Positions 1-7,051 of a stretch of DNA of 20,199 bases are shown piece by piece. The position numbers were made by a program, and so were the translations under genes. Positions within the stretch are counted from its first letter, which is position 1. Each line of letters opens with the position of its first letter. The notes beneath the pieces are model-generated. The model ran no database searches. It worked only from the letters and a program-made list of their open reading frames with translations, and was not told the DNA's origin. The DNA is from Candidatus Bathyarchaeota archaeon (lineage in GTDB: Archaea > Thermoproteota > Bathyarchaeia > Bathyarchaeales > DTEX01): NCBI GenBank assembly GCA_021158305.1, contig JAGGUU010000108.1:1-20199 (forward strand), in the 5' to 3' direction.

Positions 1-146
1 TAGTGATAGTGGCTACGAGAGGTAAGGTGAGTAAGCTGCGATGTTTAAGGGTTGATACTGGTGATGTTGAAGTAGATGATATGTTAAAGGGCTACATCAA
101 GGTGATAACGAATTATAACGAAGAAACGATAATGAAAGTTGTTTGA
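1..146 (+). CDS. C-terminal end of probable AcoX-type NAD kinase (partial)
   Basis: An open frame enters from the left edge (full codons from position 3) and ends at the TGA at 144-146, giving about 47 residues. The pattern LRVDTGD, then LKGYIKVITNY near the end, is what I recall from the C-terminal beta-sandwich of the ATP-NAD kinase family related to AcoX. Members of that family phosphorylate NAD in the cytosol or are uncharacterised relatives. The active-site part lies outside the window, so activity cannot be judged. The stop overlaps the TTG start of the next gene as TTGA, which suggests translational coupling. The family call rests on one short segment. Confidence 0.55.
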   Translation, partial: VIVATRGKVSKLRCLRVDTGDVEVDDMLKGYIKVITNYNEETIMKVV

Positions 147-1156
147 GGCAGCTGGGTGATCTATTGAAAAAGGTTATAGAGCTAAACAGAAATGAGATTC
201 CATATCCTCCACCTAAAAGAGTAATTGAAGCAGCGAAGAAAGGTTTAATCAATTCAAACAGATACTTGAAAACGTCCGAACTAAATGAACTAAGGAGAAT
301 GCTGTCCATTTACTCGAAAGTGGAAGAGAAATCAATATTTGTAGGTTCTGGAGCTGAAGTGTTAATAGCGCAGGCCCTTCACCTCTTTTCTTGGAAAGGG
401 AAAGTTGTAATCGTAGATCCAACGTTCTTTATGATTACGCATGTAGCGGAGCACCTTGAAAAACTCGGGAAGAAAATATTGAAGATTAAATTGTCTGAAC
501 CATCTTTTAGCTTACCAGTTGAACCACTTATCGAAGAGTCGAAGGATGCATCTCTAGTGGTCATAGATAACCCGAATAATCCTTCGGGAAGAATTCTTTT
601 AGATAGAGGTTTAGTTGATGAGATCTGCGAAAGCATAAGCGGAATTCTCTTGATAGACGAGGGCTATTACGAGTTCTCTCACTTCACCGTTGCCGACATG
701 GTGAAGAACCATCTGAACCTCGCCGTCACTAGAACCATGAGTAAAGCTTTCGGTTTAGCTGGATTAAAAATTGGATACATGATCGCTGGGGAAACTGTTT
801 TAGACTTTTTCTCCCACCTAGATCTTCCGCTTAGACCCTCCAAACCAAGTGTATACGCTGCGATCGAATCTCTGAAAGACGTGAGATACGTAGAAAAAAA
901 CGTAAGACTGATCGAAGAGGAACGGGAAAGGGTGAGAAAAGAAGCAAATAAAATAGGCGTAAAAGTATATCCGAGCTGCACAAACTTCTTGTTGATCCGC
1001 ACAGATGTACCATACGCGGCGAGAAAACTTAAAGAACAGGGAATAAAAGTTTTCGATCCGTCAAACCAGCTTTCACACAAATTCATAAGGGTGTCTATAG
1101 GCCTGAAGGAGGAAAACGACGCATTCCTATCCGCTCTCAGAAAAATAATTCTTTAA
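143..1156 (+). CDS. Class I/II PLP aminotransferase, histidinol-phosphate aminotransferase-like
   Basis: The 337-residue product is a fold-type I PLP enzyme close to HisC and to threonine-phosphate decarboxylase (CobD). The N terminus has the family's LNRNEIPYPPP entry motif (about 14-24). NPNNPSG lies at 143-149, the PLP-contacting Asp at D172 (IDEGYYEF), the Schiff-base lysine at K201 in MSKAFGLAGLKIGY, and the substrate-carboxylate arginine at R316 (FIRVSIG). All catalytic positions are present. Length is slightly below the usual 340-370. The start used is TTG at 143, overlapping the upstream stop by four bases; TTG at 164, with GGGTGAT just before it, is an alternative. No his or cobalamin gene is adjacent, so substrate is open: HisC is the default, but CobD-like or other amino-acid roles are possible. 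Confidence 0.82.
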   Translation: MRQLGDLLKKVIELNRNEIPYPPPKRVIEAAKKGLINSNRYLKTSELNELRRMLSIYSKVEEKSIFVGSGAEVLIAQALHLFSWKGKVVIVDPTFFMITHVAEHLEKLGKKILKIKLSEPSFSLPVEPLIEESKDASLVVIDNPNNPSGRILLDRGLVDEICESISGILLIDEGYYEFSHFTVADMVKNHLNLAVTRTMSKAFGLAGLKIGYMIAGETVLDFFSHLDLPLRPSKPSVYAAIESLKDVRYVEKNVRLIEEERERVRKEANKIGVKVYPSCTNFLLIRTDVPYAARKLKEQGIKVFDPSNQLSHKFIRVSIGLKEENDAFLSALRKIIL

Positions 1157-1246
1157 CACTCCATGTAAAACATGCGATTTAATGGATGCTGCCGCTTACT
1201 AACGAAACGGATTTAAAGAGGGAAAATGAAGTTAAACCTGAAAAAG

Positions 1247-1822
1247 TTATTCTTTAAGTTCATCGAGTATTTTCTCAGCTCTTTCAAGCTTGTTCCGAAT
1301 CTTCTCTAAAGGCTCCCTTACTTTGTCCTCATTTTTAGCTCTCCTTGAAGAAAAAATTAACTCACCTAACTATATGATTGAATATAATGTCACTTATGAA
1401 AGTAAGTATAGGCTGATGAAGAACGCTCCTGTTTTCCTGTCGTGTTTTTCTCTAATGTTTAGTGTAGCGATTACAATTATGGAGACGAATATTGCATAAA
1501 AGCCAGTTGTGACAACGTGTTTTCCAGATACAAGTATCGGGAATATAAGGGGTCTTATCCCAACTGATAGAGTGGCATCAACAATACAGCTTCCTATAGC
1601 ATCTCCTATCGCTAAAGCATATTGTTTTTTGCGTAGTGCTGCTATTTCAACAACAAGTTCTGGGAGAGATATCCCTATCGCTACTAGAAAGAAACTAATT
1701 ATACACTCAGAGATTTGAAAAACTTCTGAAAGGACGATTATTGAACGGATCGTAATATAAGATCCTATTGCAACTCCGATAAATCATAGAATGCTGCTAC
1801 CAAATAATATCGCGGCCTTTTA
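1247..1822 (-). pseudogene. Decayed Na+/Ca2+-exchanger (CaCA) family antiporter, C-terminal half
   Basis: One minus-strand frame carries the second half of a cation/Ca2+ exchanger across several stops. Between TGA 1784-1786 and TAA 1394-1396 there are 129 open codons with no usable start. They contain the alpha-2 repeat: FFLVAIGISLPELVVEIAA, then RKKQYALAIGDAIGS, then hydrophobic helices. The same frame continues past TAA 1394-1396 and TAG 1370-1372 into a charged, coiled-coil-like tail (KVREPLEKIRNKLERAEKIL) ending at TAA 1247-1249. Upstream there are further stops at 1820-1822 and 1826-1828, and no first repeat is found before the next gene's promoter. TGA 1784 fits a Trp codon mutated from TGG. 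Frame is kept for about 190 codons, so decay is by point mutation plus loss of the 5' half. In a live protein this would be a membrane Ca2+ or Na+ antiporter. Confidence 0.75.
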
Positions 1823-1885
1823 TGTTTAGTTTGTTCTGTTGATTTCCTTTTTTATTCCGTTTTTTCATAACTTTCCTTCAGCCTA

Positions 1886-1901
1886 GAAATGCTAAATATA
1901 G
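1886..1901 (+). promoter_or_regulatory. TATA-like promoter element
   Basis: The AT-rich box CTAAATATA (1892-1900) sits about 32-40 bases before the ATG at 1933. With archaeal spacing of roughly 25 bases from the box to the transcription start, this predicts a leader of only about 10 bases for the sugar-isomerase gene. Confidence 0.45.
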
Positions 1902-1932
1902 CGTGCTGGTTATCATTACTGAGTGAGACTAT

Positions 1933-2748
1933 ATGAAGATCTCCTTCACAACGCTTGGCTGCCCAAGTTGGAGCCTTAAAGAGATAGTTGAGAATGCTTC
2001 TAGAATGGGTTTCGACGGCGTTGAGCTCCGCGGCGTAAAAGACGAGATAGATATAAGCAGATTGCCAGAATTCACCACAGATTTAGAAGAGACCAAGAAT
2101 CTCTTCTCTGAATATGGAGTCTCAGTCTCAGCCGTGGATGTATCCGCTAGATTCGCGGTTGTCAGCTCCGAGGAGAAAGAGAAGAGCTTTGAAGAGACGA
2201 GGAGGAACTTGAAGGTTGCATCTCAGCTCTCAGCACCCGTACTAAGAGTTTTCGGAGGGCGCATTCCAGAGGGATACAGCCTAAATGAGATGATTTCCAT
2301 CCTAGCTGGAAACCTGCGGGAAATAGCTGGTGAAGCTGAGGAACTCGGCGTTAAGATAGCGCTGGAGACTCATGACGACTGGATTGATTCATCCATTGTC
2401 TCCCGCGTTATGGAGATGGTTGATCATCCATACATAGGCGTGCTCTGGGACATGCATCATCCCTTCCGCTTAAATCATGAAGAGCCGGAGGAGACCTATG
2501 AAAACCTAGCTCCTTACATTATCAACGTGCATGTTAAAGATTCAATCATTGATGAGGAGGGCCGGATAAGATATGTTCCGCCTGGGGAGGGGGATGTCCC
2601 CCTGAAGAGGATGCTCGAGCTGCTTTTTGACGGCGGATATGACGGATACATAACGTTTGAATGGGAAAAAAGGTGGCATCCGGAGCTAATGGATCCTGAG
2701 ATAGTCTTTCCGAAATTTGTTGAGAAGATGCGGGAGTGGTTCAAATAG
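1933..2748 (+). CDS. Sugar phosphate isomerase/epimerase-like TIM barrel protein
   Basis: The 271-residue product belongs to the xylose-isomerase-like / AP-endonuclease 2 superfamily, cytosolic TIM barrels that isomerise or epimerise sugars and inositols with a divalent metal. The opening strand (MKISFTTLGCPSW, GFDGVELRG) is typical. Likely metal ligands are spread as expected: E145 (ALETHDD), D173 with H175/H176 (LWDMHH), H200 (INVHVKD) and E243 (TFEWEK). The segment YVPPGEGDVP at 214-223 matches the family's G-x-G-x-x-x loop. Length is normal. It is a single gene with its own promoter; the neighbour on the other strand converges with only two bases between stops. Substrate cannot be read from the sequence. 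Confidence 0.85.
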   Translation: MKISFTTLGCPSWSLKEIVENASRMGFDGVELRGVKDEIDISRLPEFTTDLEETKNLFSEYGVSVSAVDVSARFAVVSSEEKEKSFEETRRNLKVASQLSAPVLRVFGGRIPEGYSLNEMISILAGNLREIAGEAEELGVKIALETHDDWIDSSIVSRVMEMVDHPYIGVLWDMHHPFRLNHEEPEETYENLAPYIINVHVKDSIIDEEGRIRYVPPGEGDVPLKRMLELLFDGGYDGYITFEWEKRWHPELMDPEIVFPKFVEKMREWFK

Positions 2749-2750
2749 TC

Positions 2751-3512
2751 TCATAAGCCGAGATGCTCGGCTATCTTCGCGATGAACTCTGGATCCTTAA
2801 TCGTCGGCTCAGCCACCCCAACCATGTCCACGCCTATCGAGAAGAGTCTCTTAGCGTCGGTGGCTGATCTAACGTAGCCGCTTACAAGCAGAAAGAGATT
2901 GCTTCTCTCCCGTATCTTCTCGGCGAACTTGAAGTCTGGCTTCCCGCTTGATTCGTCTCTAATATTGAAGTGAACTCCAAACACTAAGTCTTCAATCTCC
3001 TCGAGGACTGATAGATAATCTGGGACGACGCCCATCCTAAACTTGACGATCACTGGAATATCCAGTTTAGAGAATGCCTTAAGCCACTTAATCAACCTCG
3101 GCCTATTCTCCGGAAGAACCATTGCCCTCAACAATCCGAGCTTTAGATATCTCTCATATCCTCCATGAACGTTAAGCTCAACTATGTCTCCTCCGGCTTC
3201 CCGAAATGCCTCAGCGGCTTCAAGCCCCCACTCAAGTCTCGGCGTTGCGAGGTTCAAGCATACGCTTAATTCTCTGCGGCTTCTCGCCTTTCTACACTCT
3301 TCGGAGAGAAATCTGACGCATTCTTCCCTCTCAGGTGGAAGAACAGATTGGATCTTCCCATACATGGGTGGCTCAGCCAAGTATGCGCCGAGCTGAACCA
3401 TCGCGCAGCCACCGCTCCTCTCAGAGCAGAAAGCACCATCGGTTACGTTCATCATGGAGGACAAGAATAGCTTACCGCGTAGCTTTTCCTTCAGAGCCTC
3501 ATTCCGCATCAT
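2751..3512 (-). CDS. Divergent tRNA-dihydrouridine synthase-like TIM barrel protein
   Basis: This is an FMN-type TIM barrel of the archaeal group distantly related to NifR3/Dus and dihydroorotate dehydrogenase. The pattern runs: LFLSSMMNVTDGAF (barrel strand 1, with GGCAMVQLG after it), GDIVELNVHGG, VIVKFRMG with a probable FMN-binding lysine, and GVDMVGVAEP near the end. Dus enzymes reduce uridine in tRNA using a catalytic cysteine in an N-x-G-C-P motif; here that motif reads NVHGGYERY with no cysteine, so Dus activity is doubtful. The frame is open back to ATG 3539 (262 residues), but ATG 3512 is preferred (253 residues): it has AGGTG eight bases upstream, fits a TATA-like box at 3550-3559, and matches where the conserved region begins. 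Function is uncertain. Confidence 0.72.
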   Translation of the reverse strand: MMRNEALKEKLRGKLFLSSMMNVTDGAFCSERSGGCAMVQLGAYLAEPPMYGKIQSVLPPEREECVRFLSEECRKARSRRELSVCLNLATPRLEWGLEAAEAFREAGGDIVELNVHGGYERYLKLGLLRAMVLPENRPRLIKWLKAFSKLDIPVIVKFRMGVVPDYLSVLEEIEDLVFGVHFNIRDESSGKPDFKFAEKIRERSNLFLLVSGYVRSATDAKRLFSIGVDMVGVAEPTIKDPEFIAKIAEHLGL

Positions 3513-3548
3513 GTATGACACCTTGAGGAAAGATATCATCTCATCTTC

Positions 3549-3560
3549 CTTTTAAAAATT
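3549..3560 (-). promoter_or_regulatory. TATA-like element for the Dus-like gene
   Basis: The minus strand reads ATTTTTAAAAG here. Its centre lies about 42 bases before the preferred ATG at 3512 and only about 15 before the longer ATG at 3539. It therefore favours the shorter start. Confidence 0.4.
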
Positions 3561-3583
3561 CAGCAGAGACCGTTCCGGGAGCC

Positions 3584-3597
3584 GTCTAATTAATAAG
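3584..3597 (+). promoter_or_regulatory. TATA-like element for the zinc-ribbon gene
   Basis: TCTAATTAATAAG lies about 50 bases before ATG 3644. A start about 26 bases downstream would leave a leader that includes the ribosome binding site GGTGAT at 3635-3640. A second AT-rich box, TTTAATTAAA (3607-3616), is less likely because its start site would remove that binding site. Confidence 0.35.
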
Positions 3598-3643
3598 GGA
3601 TGCCTCTTTAATTAAAGCAGAGTCTAAATCGTGTGGTGATAGA

Positions 3644-3964
3644 ATGAGCAAATGCAGCAACTGCGGCGCAGATCTTCCTGAAGGCGCTAACTTCTGTCCG
3701 AAGTGCGGAGTCTCAGTTAGGGAGGCTGCAAAGGAAGAATACAAGGTCTCATCAGATGAGCTTATCAGAAGGATAAAGGAGCTGCTTCACGAAGGCAATG
3801 TGAGAAGGATCATAGTGAAAAACGAGAAGGGAGAAACTTTGTTGGAGATACCTGCCTGGGCTGGCCTTGTAGGAGCTGTGGCGGCTCCATGGCTTGCAGC
3901 GTTAGGGGTAATAGCGGCCGTAGCGGCTAAGTGCACAATAACCGTTGTGAGACGTGAAGATTAG
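3644..3964 (+). CDS. Zinc-ribbon protein with DUF4342 domain
   Basis: The 106-residue protein starts with a zinc ribbon, C4-x2-C7 and C18-x2-C21, of the short zinc-ribbon type. Residues about 33-104 match DUF4342 as I know it: ELIRRIKELLHEGNVRRIIV, then GETLLEIP, a Gly/Ala-rich hydrophobic stretch (about 67-92: AGLVGAVAAPWLAALGVIA) and a closing CTITVVRRE strand. The hydrophobic part could be one membrane helix or a hairpin. In bacteria DUF4342 is often joined to a ubiquitin-associated-type helix domain; here a zinc ribbon takes that place. Function is not known. A good binding site GGTGAT stands four bases before ATG 3644. It stands alone between two promoters. Confidence 0.78.
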   Translation: MSKCSNCGADLPEGANFCPKCGVSVREAAKEEYKVSSDELIRRIKELLHEGNVRRIIVKNEKGETLLEIPAWAGLVGAVAAPWLAALGVIAAVAAKCTITVVRRED

Positions 3965-4012
3965 CCTCGGAACAGATACGCTTATCTCCCATATTTTATT
4001 CATTAATTTTTG

Positions 4013-4030
4013 GCGGATAATTCTCTCCGC
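4013..4030 (+). promoter_or_regulatory. Short inverted repeat before the DUF72 gene
   Basis: GCGGA (4013-4017) and TCCGC (4026-4030) can pair around an eight-base loop, just downstream of a TATA-like CATATTTTATTC (3990-4001) and ten bases before ATG 4041. It may be in the short leader or bind a regulator. A five-base stem may also be chance. Confidence 0.25.
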
Positions 4031-4040
4031 GTGAGCTGAT

Positions 4041-5210
4041 ATGGCTGAGATTCTACTGGGAACAAGCGGCTGGTCATATAAGGAGTGGGTAGGCCCATTC
4101 TACAGCGATGAGAAGAGAATGTTCAGCTACTACGCCCGGTTCTTTAGAACGGTTGAGATAAACTCGACCTTTTATAGCTATCCATCTAAGTCAACTATTT
4201 ATGGCCTGAACAGAGTCTCCCCACGTGGCTTCATCTTCTCAGCCAAGCTACCGAGGCTTATAACTCACAAGAAAAAAATGAGTCTAGAGGAGAATGTGAA
4301 AAGCGACTTGATGAGATTTCTGGAGATCCTTGAACCCCTCAGCTCTTCTGGAAAGCTCGGATGCATACTAATCCAGCTTCCTCCCAAATTCACTTATGAC
4401 AAGGACTTTGAGAGGCTTGAAGCCTTCCTTGAGATAATTCCAGACGGCTACGAATTTGCCGTTGAGTTTAGAAATCCCTCATGGATTAGAAGCGAAACGT
4501 GGAAGATTCTGAGGGAGCATAATGTAGCCTACTGCGCTGTTGATGAGCCCTCCTTTCCCTCCGATGTCCACGTCACCGCGGATTTCGCCTACTTTAGATG
4601 GCATGGTAGAAACCCTAGGCTCTGGTATAATTATAGATACTCGGAGGAGGAGCTTAAAGAATGGGTGCCCAAGCTTGAAGAGGCATCTCGAAAAACCAAG
4701 AAGGTTTATGGATACTTTAACAATCACTTCCATGGATACGCTATAGAGAACTGCATCGAGTTCATGCAGATGTTGAAGATAGCGGAGCGGAAGCATGAGG
4801 AGGTCAAAAAGAGAATAATCGAATATAATTTATACGGCGCCTCGGAATGGGGCGGGCTGAAGATCGAGAATCTAAGCGATGAGAAAAGCCTGATCTGGCA
4901 GCTTCTTCTCAAGATTACGGATCTAAACAGAATCCGCAGAGGGATAAGAATAGGAGATGAAGAGCTCAAGATTCAAGAATCTTCAGAGGACATCGTTAAG
5001 GCGAGAATTAAAGAGTACATGGTGGAGATAAACCTGAAAAAGAAGGTTCTGAGGCACAACTGTGACGATTGGCGTAAGGGAATAGAAGAAAAAAGACTCT
5101 GCAAACACATAGTTAAGGTCTTATTCTCTATCAGCCCGGAAACGGCTCAAAGGATCCTTAAAAGCATGATTGAAGAGAAAGACGAATGGATCTTCCAAGA
5201 CTTTAGATAA
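4041..5210 (+). CDS. DUF72 (YecE-like) protein with SWIM-like zinc-site tail
   Basis: Residues 1 to about 245 form a DUF72 TIM barrel: LLGTSGWSYKEWVGPFY at the start, VEINSTFY, FIFSAKLPRLITH, LGCILIQLPP, FAVEFRNPSW, FAYFRWHGR and GYFNNHFHGYA. The biochemical role of DUF72 is not settled. The protein is far longer than the usual 230-280 residues. After about residue 250 comes an extra 140-residue region with a helical start and, near the end, H339-N-C341 followed after 12 residues by C354-K-H356. This resembles the SWIM zinc motif C-x-C...C-x-H with the first Cys replaced by His. SWIM domains bind nucleic acid or protein partners. A GTGAGCTGAT sequence precedes ATG 4041. No operon partner is evident downstream. 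Confidence 0.85.
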   Translation: MAEILLGTSGWSYKEWVGPFYSDEKRMFSYYARFFRTVEINSTFYSYPSKSTIYGLNRVSPRGFIFSAKLPRLITHKKKMSLEENVKSDLMRFLEILEPLSSSGKLGCILIQLPPKFTYDKDFERLEAFLEIIPDGYEFAVEFRNPSWIRSETWKILREHNVAYCAVDEPSFPSDVHVTADFAYFRWHGRNPRLWYNYRYSEEELKEWVPKLEEASRKTKKVYGYFNNHFHGYAIENCIEFMQMLKIAERKHEEVKKRIIEYNLYGASEWGGLKIENLSDEKSLIWQLLLKITDLNRIRRGIRIGDEELKIQESSEDIVKARIKEYMVEINLKKKVLRHNCDDWRKGIEEKRLCKHIVKVLFSISPETAQRILKSMIEEKDEWIFQDFR

Positions 5211-5301
5211 CTGTTTAGAAAGCTTCCCTCTCTCTTCACGCTTATGTATACAGTATCTGAGACCTTGACTTAATTGCCGGTGAGGTTTCGCCACTGAAGA
5301 C

Positions 5302-5318
5302 AAAATAAAAACTATATA
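5302..5318 (+). promoter_or_regulatory. TATA-like element for the amidohydrolase gene
   Basis: AAAATAAAAACTATATA is centred near 5310. A transcription start about 26 bases later falls near 5330-5337, at or past the first possible ATG (5329). The downstream TTG 5347 with GGGAGG (5332-5337) before it then becomes a strong start candidate. Confidence 0.4.
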
Positions 5319-5328
5319 GTAACAATTT

Positions 5329-6483
5329 ATGTGGGAGGGTTCCATTTTGAAGGAGGAAAGATATGATGTTGTCATTAAGAATGGAATGGTGATCGATCCT
5401 TCTCAGGGAATTCATGAAGTTAAAGATGTAGCGATATCCGAGGGGAAGATAGTTGATATCCGCAGGGGTATAAACGCAAGCAGATCAAAATATGTCATAG
5501 ACGCGGATGGAATGATCGTTACGCCTGGACTCATCGATATTCATGTCCACTGCTGCTACAAAATAGCCCATATAGGAGTAGACCCGGAGCTGCTCTGCCT
5601 AGCTAAAGGAAGCACAACGGTGGTTGACGCGGGGTCAACTGGAGAGCTGAACTTCATGGGATTCAGAAAGTACGTGATAAACAATTCCAGAACAAGAATC
5701 TTCGCTCTAATAAACATTGAATCTCAAGGAATGATAGAATACGCTAGGGAGAATCAGAAGTGGCCGAGCTTGATAACTGGAAGAGACGAGATGTTCATAA
5801 ACATCGAAGGCACGCTTGAAGTAATACGGAGAAACCGCGACGTAATCCTCGGTATTAAGTGGGCTCATCACGGCTTAGAAGGTGTGAAGCTAGCTAGAAA
5901 AGCCGCTGATGAGGCTGGATGCTTGCTTATGGCTGAGAATCACTATCAACCTGAAACGTTAAAGTACGTGAGGAAGGGAGATATCATTACGCATTTGTAT
6001 CATGGAATCAAAATTGAGCGGCATGACGGATTGCTTGACATAGACGGTAAGGTTCAGCCGGAATTCTTCGAAGCTGCGAAGCGCGGAGTAATATTTGATG
6101 TTGGCCATGGAGTACGTAGCTTCAGATGGTCAGTCGCTGAGAAGGGCATAGAGCAGGGAATAAAGCCTCACACAATAAGCACGGATATCCACGCTGAAAG
6201 CTTTAACGGTCCAGCCTATGATATGCCGACGGTCATGTCTAAGTTTCTTCATTTAGGGTTATCCTTGGAGGAAGTTGTAGAGGCAAGCACGGTGAAGCCC
6301 GCGGAGGTTATCGGAAAAAAGGGAGAGATTGGAACTCTGAAACCCGGCGCTTGTGGAGACGTCACGGTGCTGAAGATGACTGAGGGCAGGTTTCCACTTC
6401 TAGATGCTGAGGGCGAGGGACGGATCTGCAAGAAGCTTCTGAAGGCTATTAGAGTTATTCGAAACGGAGAGATAGTTTATTGA
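5329..6483 (+). CDS. Dihydroorotase-like amidohydrolase/deacetylase family metallohydrolase
   Basis: The 384-residue enzyme has the amidohydrolase order: N-terminal beta sandwich (YDVVIKNGMVID), GLIDIHVH with metal ligands H72 and H74, the probable carboxylated lysine K177 (LGIKWAHHG), H205 (AENHY), H222 or H225 (THLYHG), and D286 (STDIHAE). The C terminus rebuilds the sandwich (GTLKPGACGDVTVL). It is nearest to the amidohydrolase/deacetylase group often misnamed dihydroorotase or D-aminoacylase. Such enzymes hydrolyse cyclic or acylated amides in the cytosol; the substrate is unknown. No pyrimidine gene is near, which argues against a true PyrC. The start may be ATG 5329 or, with better binding site and promoter spacing, TTG 5347. 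Confidence 0.85.
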   Translation: MWEGSILKEERYDVVIKNGMVIDPSQGIHEVKDVAISEGKIVDIRRGINASRSKYVIDADGMIVTPGLIDIHVHCCYKIAHIGVDPELLCLAKGSTTVVDAGSTGELNFMGFRKYVINNSRTRIFALINIESQGMIEYARENQKWPSLITGRDEMFINIEGTLEVIRRNRDVILGIKWAHHGLEGVKLARKAADEAGCLLMAENHYQPETLKYVRKGDIITHLYHGIKIERHDGLLDIDGKVQPEFFEAAKRGVIFDVGHGVRSFRWSVAEKGIEQGIKPHTISTDIHAESFNGPAYDMPTVMSKFLHLGLSLEEVVEASTVKPAEVIGKKGEIGTLKPGACGDVTVLKMTEGRFPLLDAEGEGRICKKLLKAIRVIRNGEIVY

Positions 6484-6501
6484 TTCTGAAAGGAGCCTCA
6501 A

Positions 6502-6519
6502 TACCTTTTATTTTTCTTT
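6502..6519 (+). terminator. T-rich termination signal after the amidohydrolase gene
   Basis: CTTTTATTTTTCTTTCT lies about 20 bases after the stop at 6483, between convergent genes. Archaeal RNA polymerase stops at such runs. It overlaps the last codons of the opposing gene. Confidence 0.45.
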
Positions 6520-6951
6520 CTCGAGTTCCCATATGAAGTGGCAGAAGTCGTCGCCGGCCATAAGTATCTTCGGCCTAATGAATCTAATTTTGGGGTTGAA
6601 ACCCTCAGTAGCGGCTTCATCTCCGAGGCATATCAGTTTCAGCCCTATATGCGCCGCGTTTAGTTTCCTTAATGTTTCCGCATGGAGACACTTGAACACC
6701 TTCACTTCTAAGGCTTCCTTAGATTTCCTGATAACTTTGAAGTCGTGGACTTTATCGTTGAAGAGGCGGAAGAAGTATTCAGGATCGCTTCTTCCAGTGG
6801 ATTTCGCTATCTCCCTCCATCTCCGCTTTATCCTTTCACAGTTCCACTTAGATAAGACTTCGAGGGCTTCTTCTCCATATAGGCTGACGAGTATATGACC
6901 CATAAACGCCAGCAACATGTCACGATGAACTATACGGTCAACCTCAGACAT
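6508..6951 (-). CDS. L-2-amino-thiazoline-4-carboxylic acid hydrolase-like protein
   Basis: The 147-residue product matches the ATC-hydrolase-like family (PF14196 type). The C-terminal half carries its signature: FKCLHAETLRKL (C88), ICLGDEAATEGFNP (C108, D111, E116), IRFIRPK and MAGDDFCHF (D134/D135, C137, H138). The original ATC hydrolase opens a thiazoline ring in bacterial L-cysteine synthesis, but most family members are uncharacterised and lack a nearby racemase or carbamoylase, as here. The function may therefore differ. The N-terminal 70 residues are helical. An AT-rich GATTAAAAT element at about 6968-6977 would give a nearly leaderless mRNA. It is a single minus-strand gene, convergent with the amidohydrolase. 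Confidence 0.7.
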   Translation of the reverse strand: MSEVDRIVHRDMLLAFMGHILVSLYGEEALEVLSKWNCERIKRRWREIAKSTGRSDPEYFFRLFNDKVHDFKVIRKSKEALEVKVFKCLHAETLRKLNAAHIGLKLICLGDEAATEGFNPKIRFIRPKILMAGDDFCHFIWELEKEK

Positions 6952-7022
6952 TCTTTATCACGATAGGTATTTTAATCCACCGTGCTTATATTGGCTTTCG
7001 CTCAATCTTCATGGCAAGGTAA

Positions 7023-7032
7023 GCTTTATCTT
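7023..7032 (+). promoter_or_regulatory. TATA-like element for alaX
   Basis: GCTTTATCTT lies about 26 bases before ATG 7052. That is the spacing expected for a leaderless transcript. No ribosome binding site is seen before this start. Confidence 0.4.
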
Positions 7033-7051
7033 TTTCGCATCTTAACCTCTT

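Noticed and set aside
1290..1718. Two plus-strand ORFs of 69 codons each
   Set aside because: They lie opposite the antiporter remnant, whose minus-strand reading shows clear family motifs. The plus readings show none.
5211..5328. Possible small RNA in the gap before the amidohydrolase gene (CTGA at 5293)
   Set aside because: No matching box C and no stable stem. The gap is better read as a promoter region.
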